Shown: positions 20,539 to 29,571, counted from the first letter of the stretch. The stretch: DNA of 64,000 bases from Rodentibacter genomosp. 2 (GCA_001999425.1 MLHP01000002.1:108022-172021); one strand, 5' to 3'. Numbers and translations: made by a program. Notes: generated by a model from the sequence alone, not told the origin.

Positions 20539-21404
20539 ACAAATTTAAACAGGATCTGATCGCTTGGGGTTTGCTCGTTTCAGGTTTAGGAACAATTTTA
20601 TTACTGATGGGCTCAACGTTCTATGTTGTGATTATGCAAAGTTTTGGCTTATACAGTATGTTTGGCGATGCCCCATCATTTACATTAGCCCATTGGCAAG
20701 CGGTACTCACTGATAGTGTATTCCAAAAAGCCTTTTGGTATTCGGTAAAAGTATCGGTATTAGGAGCGGTGCTTTCCATTGTTGTGGCATACCCTATTGC
20801 AATGTGGTTGCGTAAACCGATTCCCGGCAAAATTGCGATCATCACTACTTTACGTGCACCAATGTTAGTACCCGGTTTGGTAGCCGCATTCTTATTTGTG
20901 AATATGATTTCCTATCACGGTATATTGAATGAAACCTTGGTCTATTTTGGTCTTTGGGATCAACCCCGCACCTTACAAAACGATGAGTTCGGTTGGGGAG
21001 TAGTTATCTTACAAATGTGGAAAAATATTCCCTTTGCCTTAATTCTTATTGGCGGTGAGGTAAATTCATTAAAATCGGATTTATTAGATGCAGCAGCGAA
21101 TCTCGGTTCAAGTGCGTGGCAACGTTTCCGCTATGTGATTTTCCCACTCACCTTGGGAGCGGTACAGGTTTCCTTCATCTTAATTTTTATTGGGGCATTA
21201 GGAGACTTTGCCTTTTACAGCATTGCAGGTCCGCGAGAAACCTATTCTCTTGCTCGCTTAATGCAAATGACCGCTTATCAATTTGAAGAATGGAATCAAA
21301 GTGCGGTAATGGCATTGATGATTATGCTGACTTCCGCTTTCTTTACCATCTTAGTTTCTGTGATTATTCGTCCACTTAGCCATAAAAAAGGAGAGATAAA
21401 ATGA
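20535..21404 (+). CDS. ABC transporter permease 1
   Basis: A 289-residue inner membrane protein with about six hydrophobic segments. The EAA loop that docks on the ATPase is visible near residue 175-205 (DLLDAAANLGSSAWQRFRYV). Family: binding-protein-dependent transport permease (PotB/UgpA-like). It overlaps the genes on both sides by ATGA, indicating translational coupling. It pairs with the next permease to form the channel. Confidence 0.9.
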   Translation: MNKFKQDLIAWGLLVSGLGTILLLMGSTFYVVIMQSFGLYSMFGDAPSFTLAHWQAVLTDSVFQKAFWYSVKVSVLGAVLSIVVAYPIAMWLRKPIPGKIAIITTLRAPMLVPGLVAAFLFVNMISYHGILNETLVYFGLWDQPRTLQNDEFGWGVVILQMWKNIPFALILIGGEVNSLKSDLLDAAANLGSSAWQRFRYVIFPLTLGAVQVSFILIFIGALGDFAFYSIAGPRETYSLARLMQMTAYQFEEWNQSAVMALMIMLTSAFFTILVSVIIRPLSHKKGEIK

Positions 21405-22249
21405 ACTCTCAAAGCATACAAACTAAAAATGGCAAGCGTATTGCACAAATCTCACTAATTTTCTTCGTATTGTCTAATCTGATTTGGTTGGTTATTCCAT
21501 TTTTAATGGCGGGCTTATGGTCGCTGGTTGATCCTAAACACCCTTGGAGTTACCCAGATATTTTCCCAACTTCACTTTCTTTTCAACGTTGGGCTGATGT
21601 ATGGCATAACACCGCATTGCCAGAAGCAATGTTTAACAGCTACACCATAGCACCGATGGTCGCATTAGTTGCCATTGTTTTGGCAATTCCGACCGCTTAC
21701 GCTTTTGGTCGCTTGGAATTCCGTGGCAAAAAATTGGCAGAATTACTCACACTTATCCCATTAGTTATTCCGGGAATGATCATTGCGTTATTCTTTAGCC
21801 AAATGTTGTTAAGTCTAAACATCAGTAATCCTTTTATTGGTATTCTCATCGGTCATACAGTCATAACCTTGCCTTATGCGATCCGCATTTTATCCGCCGG
21901 TTTTTCTGCCGTACCGCAAGATTTGATTGATGCTAGTCGTGATTTAGGGGCAAGCAAAGTAACTACCCTTAAAGATGTTTATTTACCAATGCTTAAACCG
22001 AGTTTCTTAGCGGCAATTATCTTTTGTTTGGTGAAAAGTATCGAAGAATTTGCCATTTCCTTTATTGTCGGTTCACCGGATTTCATCACTGTGCCAACGA
22101 TTTTGTACTCCTTCTTGGGTTATTCATTCGTTCGCCCAAATGCTGCGGTAGTATCTATTATCCTACTCGTGCCGAATATTATTTTAATGATGATTATCGA
22201 AAAATTGTTGAAAGGAAATTACCTCTCTCAATCAACAGGTAAAGCCTAA
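21401..22249 (+). CDS. ABC transporter permease 2
   Basis: A 282-residue inner membrane protein, PotC/UgpE-like, with about six hydrophobic segments. The EAA loop is at about residues 175-205 (DLIDASRDLGASKVTTLKDV). Second channel subunit of the importer. In the AfuABC hexose-phosphate system the two permease halves are fused, whereas here they are separate proteins. Confidence 0.9.
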   Translation: MNSQSIQTKNGKRIAQISLIFFVLSNLIWLVIPFLMAGLWSLVDPKHPWSYPDIFPTSLSFQRWADVWHNTALPEAMFNSYTIAPMVALVAIVLAIPTAYAFGRLEFRGKKLAELLTLIPLVIPGMIIALFFSQMLLSLNISNPFIGILIGHTVITLPYAIRILSAGFSAVPQDLIDASRDLGASKVTTLKDVYLPMLKPSFLAAIIFCLVKSIEEFAISFIVGSPDFITVPTILYSFLGYSFVRPNAAVVSIILLVPNIILMMIIEKLLKGNYLSQSTGKA

Positions 22250-22279
22250 TTGTTCTTTAACGTACACAGGAGAAACGTT

Positions 22280-23362
22280 ATGAAAAAATTTGCAAAATTC
22301 CTCGCAATTTCAACCCTTTGTTCAACATGCTTTTACAGCAATGCGTTTGCTCAAGACTTGAGTAACAAAACTTGGGCGGAAATTGAAGCGCAAGCAAGAC
22401 AAGAAGGTCAAGTGGTAGTGAGTATCTGGTATCTTCAACCCCAATTCCGTGCCTTTGTAAAACAATTTGAAGATCAATACGGCATTAAAGTGCGTATTCC
22501 GGAAGGAACGCATGAAGGCAATGTGAATAAATTGATTGCAGAAAAAAAACTTGATAAAGGCAAAATGGATGTTGTCGCTATCGGTGGAGACATTTTCCCA
22601 ACCGTACAGAAAGCGGGAGTAATTGAGAAAATTAACTACTTACCAAACTTTGAACAAGGTAATCACACCTTACAAGGTGTCAATTTTGGCGACGAAGGTT
22701 TAGGCTATTGGGGGAACCAAATCGGCTTGGCTTACGATCCGCAACGCATTTCAGAAGAACAGCTCCCGCAAAGCTGGGAAGATATGCAAAAATATTTAGC
22801 GGCTCACCCGAAAAAATTTGCTTATGCGGCTCCAAACGGCGGTGGCTCGGGTAAAGCCTTTATTGAACGGGCGTTATATTATATTAGCGGTGAATACGAT
22901 TACCAAAAACAAGCAGTAAATCCGGAGCAAATGGCTAAATGGGCGAAAACCTGGGATTGGTTTGTAGAAAACAAAGACAAAATGAGCCGCACTTCATCAA
23001 ATGCAGACAGTTTAACCCGCTTAAATGATGGTGAATTGGATCTAGTTGCTGCGTGGCAGGATCACTTGTTCAGTATGCAAAAACAAGGAGCAATTACCCC
23101 GCGCTTAAAGTTCTATGTGCCTAAATTTGGTATGCCGGCGGGCGGTAACTTATTGGTTGTTGCAAAAAATAGTAAAAATCCGGCTGCTTCTTTGGTATTT
23201 ATCAACTGGATGGTGTCGCCTGAAGTACAACAAAAATTAAACGAAAGTTTCGGTTCCCGTCCATTAAATAAAGATACAGGTAAAGCGGATATTTTATTCT
23301 TCCCAACTGATTGGTCAAAACCTGCAATGGTCGCATTTACCAAAGAAGTCATCTCAAAATAA
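22280..23362 (+). CDS. ABC transporter periplasmic substrate-binding protein
   Basis: A 360-residue family-1 solute-binding protein. I start it at the ATG at 22280 because CACAGGAG precedes it and a clean signal peptide follows (MKKFAKFL, hydrophobic core, AFA cleavage near residue 25). Mature segments VVVSIWYLQPQFRAFVKQFE, DVVAIGGDIFPTVQKAGVI, NGGGSGKAFIERAL and AGGNLLVVAKNSKNP fit the group that includes FbpA/AfuA/YnjB-like binders. The ligand cannot be read off directly. The divergent glycerophosphodiesterase suggests a glycerophosphodiester or related polyol phosphate. Confidence 0.88.
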   Translation: MKKFAKFLAISTLCSTCFYSNAFAQDLSNKTWAEIEAQARQEGQVVVSIWYLQPQFRAFVKQFEDQYGIKVRIPEGTHEGNVNKLIAEKKLDKGKMDVVAIGGDIFPTVQKAGVIEKINYLPNFEQGNHTLQGVNFGDEGLGYWGNQIGLAYDPQRISEEQLPQSWEDMQKYLAAHPKKFAYAAPNGGGSGKAFIERALYYISGEYDYQKQAVNPEQMAKWAKTWDWFVENKDKMSRTSSNADSLTRLNDGELDLVAAWQDHLFSMQKQGAITPRLKFYVPKFGMPAGGNLLVVAKNSKNPAASLVFINWMVSPEVQQKLNESFGSRPLNKDTGKADILFFPTDWSKPAMVAFTKEVISK

Positions 23363-23381
23363 GTTAGATTTTCTGAGCATG

Positions 23382-23409
23382 ACAAAAGGATACTTAGGTA
23401 TCCTTTTGT
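23382..23409 (+). terminator. Hairpin between the binding protein and the ROK gene
   Basis: ACAAAAGGATAC (23382-23393), loop TTAG, GTATCCTTTTGT (23398-23409): a perfect 12-bp stem. It is followed directly by TATAAT (23412-23417), which could be the -10 of a separate promoter for the ROK gene. The hairpin may terminate or simply attenuate. Confidence 0.65.
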
Positions 23410-23462
23410 TATATAATCCAGTCCGATTTTTTTGTTATAAGGTAATTAAAGGGAAATCTAAA

Positions 23463-24557
23463 ATGACAAATCCTATCCTTTCCCTACGAACTAACGAGCG
23501 ATTATTGCTTCGCTTAATTCGACAACATTCGCCATCACGGGCAGAATTAAGCCAACTTTCAGGATTAACACCCGGGGCTATCACGCAGTATTGTCGTAAA
23601 TTGCTTTTTCTAGGGCTAATTCGTGAAAATGAAATGCCTGTGAAAAAACGTGGGCAACCTTCTTTTCATTTAAGTCTTAACCCAACGGGTTGCTGTTCTA
23701 TTGGCATTGCGTTTTTAACACGTGAATTTTCACTCTCTTTAGTCGATTTTACAGGCAAAAAAATTGCCAATATCGCTCTTCCATACCGTAGTTTGAATGA
23801 TTTAGATGAACTACTGACACAAGTTAAACAAGCTATTCGTGAGCTATTGGAAAAAAAATTTCTGACCGAAGCCCGTATATTAGGTGTGGGCATTTCTGTA
23901 TCAGGTGTAGTATTTCACGATGAATCCCGCTCCTCTCCATGGTTTCCACTGTTACAAAATCAACCAAATTTAACCGCATTATTTGAAAAAGCCTTGGGTT
24001 ATCCGTGCTACATTGAAAATAACATCAACACATTGGCGATTAGCGAATACTATTCCGGACGCTGGAATAAGGTAAATGACATTATCGTAATCAGCCTTGA
24101 TTTTGGCATTGGTGCAGGCATTATATCGCACGGCAAACTCATTCATGGTGCGGTAGGCAATGCGGGAGAAGTTGGGGCATTATTTCCTAACCATCAACCT
24201 CGCCCGACATGGAAAAATTTACGTCAGCAGTTTGAAGAAGAACCCTCAGAAAAAGCCTTAAAAGCAATGTTTGAGCAACGTCACTCAAAACTTGAAGCGT
24301 GGTTCAGTCACGCCAAACCACAGGTGTTATTACTGATTCTCTCTGCGATTGCATGGTTCGATCCAAACCAAATCGTCATTACGGGAATGCTACCGACTTA
24401 TATTATTGACGAGCTGATTAAATACGCCCAACAATCAGAACTGTTGCAAAGCATTTCCCACCCTACTGCAACGCTTTCGACCAATCAAATCAGCGTGGAA
24501 GATATTTCGATAGGGGCTGCGATTTTACCTATTTATAGGTTATTGCAAGGAAATTAA
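23463..24557 (+). CDS. ROK-family transcriptional repressor
   Basis: A 364-residue protein from the ATG at 23463 (GGGAAATCT upstream; the longer frame is unlikely because it runs through the hairpin and -10). N-terminal winged helix-turn-helix at about residues 8-60 (RLIRQHSPSRAELSQLSGLTPGAITQYCRKL). Then a ROK fold: VGISVSGVV and VISLDFGIGAGIISHGKLIHGAVGNAGEVG. The cysteine zinc motif (CGCxGCxE) of Mlc, NagC and ROK kinases is absent. Likely a ligand-responsive repressor of the upstream importer and perhaps the divergent glycerophosphodiesterase gene; the 23-bp operator at 19400 is the candidate target. Confidence 0.88.
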   Translation: MTNPILSLRTNERLLLRLIRQHSPSRAELSQLSGLTPGAITQYCRKLLFLGLIRENEMPVKKRGQPSFHLSLNPTGCCSIGIAFLTREFSLSLVDFTGKKIANIALPYRSLNDLDELLTQVKQAIRELLEKKFLTEARILGVGISVSGVVFHDESRSSPWFPLLQNQPNLTALFEKALGYPCYIENNINTLAISEYYSGRWNKVNDIIVISLDFGIGAGIISHGKLIHGAVGNAGEVGALFPNHQPRPTWKNLRQQFEEEPSEKALKAMFEQRHSKLEAWFSHAKPQVLLLILSAIAWFDPNQIVITGMLPTYIIDELIKYAQQSELLQSISHPTATLSTNQISVEDISIGAAILPIYRLLQGN

Positions 24558-24585
24558 TAAGGCAGTCCTTTAATTCTGCCTTATT
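24556..24585. terminator. Bidirectional hairpin between the ROK gene and the tmcA unit
   Basis: AATAAGGCAG (24556-24565) and CTGCCTTATT (24576-24585): a perfect 10-bp stem with a ten-base loop, 3' of both converging transcripts. The U-tail is poor on either strand. Confidence 0.6.
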
Positions 24586-24608
24586 GAGCCAAAGATGGGT
24601 ATAGAAGG

Positions 24609-24782
24609 TTATTTTTTGAAAAGTGAATCTTCTTTACATAAATTTCCGTTTTCATCTTCGCGCATTTTGGGTACGCCACAGCAGCTCGGGGAATCAAGAT
24701 CGTAGGTTTTTAGAAAATGATCATACTTTTCTAAAGCCCGTTTAAACCAGCCTTTTGGCGTCTCTGTTTTTTCTGTTGTCAT
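24609..24782 (-). CDS. Small conserved-looking protein translationally coupled to tmcA
   Basis: A 57-residue reading frame: MTTEKTETPKGWFKRALEKY, then a DHFLKTYDLDSPSCCGVPK segment with paired cysteines, ending CKEDSLFKK. Its ATG overlaps the tmcA stop codon (ATGA), so it is probably translated by re-initiation after tmcA. Three cysteines (two adjacent) and a charged, soluble composition are notable. I recall small Pasteurellaceae proteins of this type (possibly DUF5363), but cannot confirm. Function unknown. Confidence 0.7.
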   Translation of the reverse strand: MTTEKTETPKGWFKRALEKYDHFLKTYDLDSPSCCGVPKMREDENGNLCKEDSLFKK

Positions 24783-26638
24783 AAAAGTTCCTCTAAGTAT
24801 TGTTTAATTTCTAAGCGAAAACATTCTACGCTTTTTTTCTTATCAAAGGGAAATTGTTTTTTCGTTAAATAGTTTGAAAGTTGTGGAAAATTGATTTTAT
24901 TTTGCGCCCTTAACAAACGCTGAATGGCAGGCATTGAGGAAAATAAAGTGCGGTTGAAATAAGCAAAATTTTTTAAGCTTTGCCAATCTTCCTCATTAAG
25001 CGTCCAATCAATTCTCCCGCGCATTATTTTTTCAGCCAAGGGATGAGTCGATAATGCCAGGTTACGTTGAAATTGTTGCCGTGCAATTTTCGTCAAAGCC
25101 CTTCCCTTTTCCGACAATCCCTTCAAAGCAATGGCTGAATAACAACCACTACTGGCTTCTTGATGCTCCCCTAAATGAACCAAAATAAAACCGCACTTTT
25201 GCCAAAATTTGGCAAGTTCCTCCGTATAACCAAAACTCACGGAAAGAAAATCAACCTCAGCATTATCCATTGAGCCAATCAGCCTTTGCCCGATCCCTTT
25301 TTGTTGCCAATGAGGTTGTACGGCAATGCGGGAAATTCGTAAGGATTTCAACCAACAGGCTTCGGAGAAATTGCCGTGAAAACATAAAGATTGTGGTACA
25401 AGGTTTCCTTTCGGGCGGCGTGTTCCTTGTCGAATTTGTGCAATCAGATTTTCATCCTCCATTCCGCCTTCTTCCAACGCCCAAATAGCACCAATAAGCT
25501 GTCGTTGATTATTCGCCAAATAAAAATGCAGTCTTTCACCATCAAACAAACGGCGTAAATCAATAGGTGAAGTCCGATAATGTGCCAATGTCATCAAGCC
25601 ATAAAAAGGTTCTGGCGAATGAATTAACTGAGATTGTGCGATTTCATGAATCTGAATCTCACCCAGTGCGTTATAGGCAATTTGCTCGAATTTATCTTCG
25701 GCATTCAGTAATAAAAGATCCTCAATAAACTGTTCCAGCGTGTCATTTTCCTGCCAGCGTAAAGGACGATAGAGAGTAAATTGTTGAAAAGTGCGGTGAA
25801 TTTTTTGTTTGAATTTTAATTCAAAGCCACGCCCCGTTCCCTCATAGCTATGAATAGTTGTACTAAAAACAATGTGGCGAAAATATTGGGAAAACTGTTG
25901 TAGCAAAGGCAAAGGGATCATCGCCGCCTCATCAACCAAAAGCCAAGCATTTTCAGTAAATGCCGCATTTTGTCGCAATCGTTGGCTTAATTCATCCGGT
26001 GCAATAAATTCAATGGTTCCTTTTGCAAAATCATACAAGGAATTGACCGAATTTTTGTTAGGTGCGGTGAGATAAATCGGGGTATCAATGTGATTAACAA
26101 GCAGCCCTAATAAGGCGGATTTTCCCCGTCCGCGTTTTGCCGTGAGAAAATACAGATCACATTTCCGTTGCAAAATTTGCTCAAGGATCTGTTGCTGTTC
26201 GACCGTGGCTGATTTGCCCTTTTCTTCACAATGAAAAACGGACGGAAAACTAACCGCACTTGCTTGTCTCAAAATAGGAAAATGCTGGCGTTCCACACAT
26301 TGTTTAAAATGATGAATAAAATTTGCTGTGCTGATGGCAGAAGTGCCTCCATTCCAACGAAGACTATCAAAATCAGGGTGCTTTTCTAAATTCTCCCAGT
26401 CCGAAAGCAGCAAACATAAGGTTCCGCCCATTTTTAGCGTACCAGCGGCAATAGCAAGGGCTTCTAAATGAATGCCATTTCGTGCATCAAATAAAATATG
26501 TTCAAATTCTTGCCCAAGTAAATTTGTTACTTTAGAAAAGTGAACGCCCTGCGCCCCAACAATTAAAACTTGTGGGGGTAAAGATTCGGGTAATACATCA
26601 GAAATAAGCACTTGGCATTGGCGGTTTGGCATAAGCAA
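24779..26638 (-). CDS. tmcA: tRNA(Met) cytidine acetyltransferase
   Basis: A 619-residue enzyme that makes N4-acetylcytidine at the wobble position of elongator tRNA-Met, using acetyl-CoA and ATP/GTP. An RNA-helicase-like module shows Walker A KRGRGKSALLG (about residue 165) and the VDEAAMIPLPLL box. The GNAT acetyltransferase core follows (RISRIAVQPHWQQKGIGQRLI, about 430, and VSFGYTEELAKFWQKCGF). The C-terminal tRNA-binding tail is present. Slightly shorter than E. coli TmcA. First gene of a two-gene unit with the 57-residue protein; divergent from manX. Confidence 0.95.
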   Translation of the reverse strand: MLMPNRQCQVLISDVLPESLPPQVLIVGAQGVHFSKVTNLLGQEFEHILFDARNGIHLEALAIAAGTLKMGGTLCLLLSDWENLEKHPDFDSLRWNGGTSAISTANFIHHFKQCVERQHFPILRQASAVSFPSVFHCEEKGKSATVEQQQILEQILQRKCDLYFLTAKRGRGKSALLGLLVNHIDTPIYLTAPNKNSVNSLYDFAKGTIEFIAPDELSQRLRQNAAFTENAWLLVDEAAMIPLPLLQQFSQYFRHIVFSTTIHSYEGTGRGFELKFKQKIHRTFQQFTLYRPLRWQENDTLEQFIEDLLLLNAEDKFEQIAYNALGEIQIHEIAQSQLIHSPEPFYGLMTLAHYRTSPIDLRRLFDGERLHFYLANNQRQLIGAIWALEEGGMEDENLIAQIRQGTRRPKGNLVPQSLCFHGNFSEACWLKSLRISRIAVQPHWQQKGIGQRLIGSMDNAEVDFLSVSFGYTEELAKFWQKCGFILVHLGEHQEASSGCYSAIALKGLSEKGRALTKIARQQFQRNLALSTHPLAEKIMRGRIDWTLNEEDWQSLKNFAYFNRTLFSSMPAIQRLLRAQNKINFPQLSNYLTKKQFPFDKKKSVECFRLEIKQYLEELL

Positions 26639-26767
26639 TCCTTATCATTATTTCAGCGCATTTTAGCGAAATTTTAAGGCTGACAAAATATGATAAATTT
26701 TGACCGCACTTTCCTTTCAAAATCGCTCCATTATTTGCTGTCTATTTTTCCATCATTATGAATAAAC

Positions 26768-26842
26768 GTTGATCTACCTCACATTTTTTACCCAAAATCC
26801 TTTCATGGCAATATTGAGTTGGGTAATTGTTTACATTATGCT
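26768..26842 (+). promoter_or_regulatory. manXYZ promoter with CRP-like site
   Basis: -35 TTGAGT (26814-26819), 17-base spacer, -10 TATGCT (26837-26842). Upstream GTTGA-N6-TCACA (26768-26783) has one perfect CRP half and one with two mismatches, centred about 73 bases before the inferred start. An uptake signal lies at about 26702-26711. Confidence 0.5.
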
Positions 26843-26875
26843 TGCTGCGTTTTTTTATAACGTTAGGAGTACCCA

Positions 26876-27862
26876 ATGATTCAAGTAATCGTTGCAGCTC
26901 ACGGCAAACTTGCTGCTGAGTTGGTGAACTCTTCTGAAATGGTATTTGGCGAAGTGGAAGGTCTCCACGGCGTGACATTCGTTCCAGGAGAAGGGCAAGA
27001 CACTTTGGTGGAGAAATATGAAGCGATTATTGCCGAATGTGATCCCACCGATTCAGTGTTATTTTTAGTGGATTTATTCGGTGGCAGCCCTTATAACGCA
27101 GCAGCCCGAGTGGCGGCAAAACGCCCGCAAGACGATATTGTTACCGGCGTGAGTTTGCCTATGTTGTTGGAAGTGTTGGATGCGAAAGACGAGGCGAAAT
27201 CCGCAGAAGATCTCGCCGCCACCGCAAAAGAAGTGGGCATCATGGCGGTGAAAAGCTATCGTAAACCTGACGAAACGGCGTCCTTTGCTCAAGCGGAAGA
27301 GGCAACAGTGGAATCATCGGAAACGCAAGAAGTGGAGGAAGACAATACGCAATATGATCCAAATGGTCGTATGAGTGTTAATTTATTACGTATTGACGAT
27401 CGTTTGATTCATGGTCAAGTGGCAACATCTTGGGCAAAAGCGGTGAAATGTGAAGCTATTTTTGCGATCAGTGATGAAGTGGCAAATGATGAACTTCGCA
27501 AAGAATTGTTACTTCAAATTGCACCGCCACATTTGAAAGCCTATGTTATTTCTGTGGATAAAGCGATTAAGGTGTATAACAATCCTAAATATGCCAGCCG
27601 TCATATTTTAATGTTGGTAACAAAACCGGAAGATGCGCTGCGTTTAATTGAAGGCGGCTTGCGTATTGATACCATTAATGTAGGCGGAATGACGCATAAG
27701 GAAGGCAATAAACAACTTTCTGATGCGGTTACCGTCAATCCATCTAATGTGGAAGCATTCAAAAAATTACTCGATATGGGGGTAAAACTCTCACTTCAAA
27801 AAGTGGCAGCGAATAAACCGATCGAGCTTACCCATGAAAAATTAGATTCAATTAAATTTTAG
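26876..27862 (+). CDS. manX: PTS mannose-family EIIAB component
   Basis: A 328-residue cytoplasmic phosphotransferase subunit. The EIIA domain (about 1-130) has the phosphorylated His9 in VIVAAHGKLA and LVDLFGGSPYNAA. A Gln/Glu/Thr-rich linker (about 140-162) leads to the EIIB domain with RIDDRLIHGQVATSW, whose His is the second phosphorylation site. It accepts phosphate from HPr (ptsH, also in this window) and passes it to sugar entering through ManY/ManZ. RBS TTAGGAG. Broad hexose specificity (mannose, glucose, glucosamine) is known for the family. Confidence 0.96.
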   Translation: MIQVIVAAHGKLAAELVNSSEMVFGEVEGLHGVTFVPGEGQDTLVEKYEAIIAECDPTDSVLFLVDLFGGSPYNAAARVAAKRPQDDIVTGVSLPMLLEVLDAKDEAKSAEDLAATAKEVGIMAVKSYRKPDETASFAQAEEATVESSETQEVEEDNTQYDPNGRMSVNLLRIDDRLIHGQVATSWAKAVKCEAIFAISDEVANDELRKELLLQIAPPHLKAYVISVDKAIKVYNNPKYASRHILMLVTKPEDALRLIEGGLRIDTINVGGMTHKEGNKQLSDAVTVNPSNVEAFKKLLDMGVKLSLQKVAANKPIELTHEKLDSIKF

Positions 27863-27873
27863 GAGAGCCTTTT

Positions 27874-28668
27874 ATGTCAACAATGGAACTCATTTTAGTC
27901 GTACTGGTTGCGGCAATCTGCGGTATGGGCAGTGTGTTAGATGAACGCCAAACCCACCGTCCACTTTTTGCCTGCACCATGATAGGTCTCGTCTTAGGTG
28001 ATCTTGAAACCGGTATTATTCTTGGCGGTACCTTAGAAATGATCGCATTAGGTTGGATGAACGTGGGGGCGGCAATGGCACCGGATGCCGCACTAGCAAG
28101 CGTCATTTCTGCCATCTTGGTGATCAAAGGCGGACAATCGGTGGGAACAGCGATTGCCATTGCGGTGCCGGTTGCCGCAGCGGGTCAAGTATTAACGATC
28201 TTTGTTCGTACTTTAACCATTTTCTTACAACACAAAGCCGATAAATTTGCAGAACAAGCCAATTTCCGAGGTATTGAGCTTTGCCATTTTGCCGGCCTTG
28301 CGTTACAAGCCTTACGTGTTGCGATCCCTGCACTTGCCGTTGGTTTAGTCGCAGGTACTGATACGGTAACCAGTGCATTAAATGCGATTCCTGAAGTAAT
28401 TACTCGCGGTTTACAAGTTGCCGGTGGTTTCATCGTGGTTGTGGGTTATGCGATGGTCATCAATATGATGCGTGCAGGGGCGTTAATGCCTTTCTTCTTC
28501 CTTGGTTTCGTGATTGCCTCATTCACTAACTATAACTTAGTGGGGTTAGGTATTTTAGGGACTTGTTTGGCTATGCTTTATATCCAATTAAACCCTCGCT
28601 TTAACCAAGCCGCAATGCCGGTAGCGACGAAAAGAAAATTAGCCGATAACGAATTAGAAGGTCTATAA
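27874..28668 (+). CDS. manY: PTS mannose-family EIIC component
   Basis: A 264-residue integral membrane subunit starting MSTMELILVVLVAAICGMGS, with many hydrophobic segments and family segments LVLGDLETGIILGGTLEMIALGWMNVGAAMAPD and GGFIVVVGYAMVINMM. Together with ManZ it forms the sugar channel. Eleven bases after manX with AGGAGAG as ribosome-binding site. Confidence 0.96.
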   Translation: MSTMELILVVLVAAICGMGSVLDERQTHRPLFACTMIGLVLGDLETGIILGGTLEMIALGWMNVGAAMAPDAALASVISAILVIKGGQSVGTAIAIAVPVAAAGQVLTIFVRTLTIFLQHKADKFAEQANFRGIELCHFAGLALQALRVAIPALAVGLVAGTDTVTSALNAIPEVITRGLQVAGGFIVVVGYAMVINMMRAGALMPFFFLGFVIASFTNYNLVGLGILGTCLAMLYIQLNPRFNQAAMPVATKRKLADNELEGL

Positions 28669-28678
28669 GGAGCGCATT

Positions 28679-29512
28679 ATGTCAGATCAAAAAGTGACAC
28701 TTACTAAAAGTGATATTTTAAAAACCTATTTCCGTTCAACGTTCCTTTTAGGTTCATTCAACTTCGAACGTATGCAATCAATGGGATTCTGTGTTTCTAT
28801 GATCCCTGCGATCAAGCGTCTATACAGTAAAAAAGAAGATCAAGCCGCCGCATTAAAACGTCACCTTGAATTCTTTAACACCCACCCGTGGGTAGGATCC
28901 GCTATTATGGGCGTTACCGCGGCGATGGAACAAGAACGGGCAAACGGTGCAAAAGATGTGGATGATGCCGCCATCAGCGGGGTAAAAGTGGGCTTAATGG
29001 GGCCACTTGCCGGCGTGGGTGACCCTATTTTCTGGGGAACATTGCGCCCCGTTTTAGCTGCACTGGGTGCTGGTATTGCCTTAACCGGTAGCCTTTTAGG
29101 ACCATTGCTATTCTTCATCTTAATCAACGTGATCCGTGCTTTAACCCGTTGGTACGGTTTTAAATACGGGTATGAAAAAGGGACGGAAATCGTCTCCGAT
29201 ATGGGCGGCGGCCGTTTACAAAAAATTACACAAGGTGCTTCCATTCTCGGTCTCTTTGTTATGGGCTCGTTGGTCTCCAAATGGACTTCGATCAACGTGC
29301 CATTAGAATTAACCCGTTATAAAAACCAACTGGGCGAAGAAGTGGTTGTTACCCTTCAAGGCGTATTAAATGATCTTCTCCCCGGCTTACTTGCATTATT
29401 ACTCACCTTCTTATGTATGTATTTATTGCGTAAAAAAGTGAATGCGATGGTTATTATCTTCGGGCTATTCGGTGTGGGTATTTTAGGTTACTGGGCGGGT
29501 ATTCTTGCTTGA
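28679..29512 (+). CDS. manZ: PTS mannose-family EIID component
   Basis: A 277-residue membrane subunit. It begins with a cytoplasmic part (TKSDILKTYFRSTFLLGSFNFERMQSMGFC) and holds the conserved HPWVGSAIMGVTAAMEQERA and GPLAGVGDPIFWGTLRPVLAALGAG segments. Last PTS gene of the operon; RBS AAGGAG; followed by a strong terminator. Confidence 0.96.
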   Translation: MSDQKVTLTKSDILKTYFRSTFLLGSFNFERMQSMGFCVSMIPAIKRLYSKKEDQAAALKRHLEFFNTHPWVGSAIMGVTAAMEQERANGAKDVDDAAISGVKVGLMGPLAGVGDPIFWGTLRPVLAALGAGIALTGSLLGPLLFFILINVIRALTRWYGFKYGYEKGTEIVSDMGGGRLQKITQGASILGLFVMGSLVSKWTSINVPLELTRYKNQLGEEVVVTLQGVLNDLLPGLLALLLTFLCMYLLRKKVNAMVIIFGLFGVGILGYWAGILA

Positions 29513-29530
29513 TGCTTGAAATATTTAACC

Positions 29531-29562
29531 ATAAGGGCGTATGATAACGCCCTTATTTTTTT
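29531..29562 (+). terminator. Terminator of manXYZ
   Basis: ATAAGGGCGT (29531-29540), loop ATGATA, ACGCCCTTAT (29547-29556), then six T. The next gene starts only ten bases later. Confidence 0.92.
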
Positions 29563-29571
29563 AGGGTAAAA

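Noticed and set aside
26742..26978. Minus-strand frame over the manX start
   Set aside because: It covers the manX promoter and first codons; no ribosome-binding site or homology.
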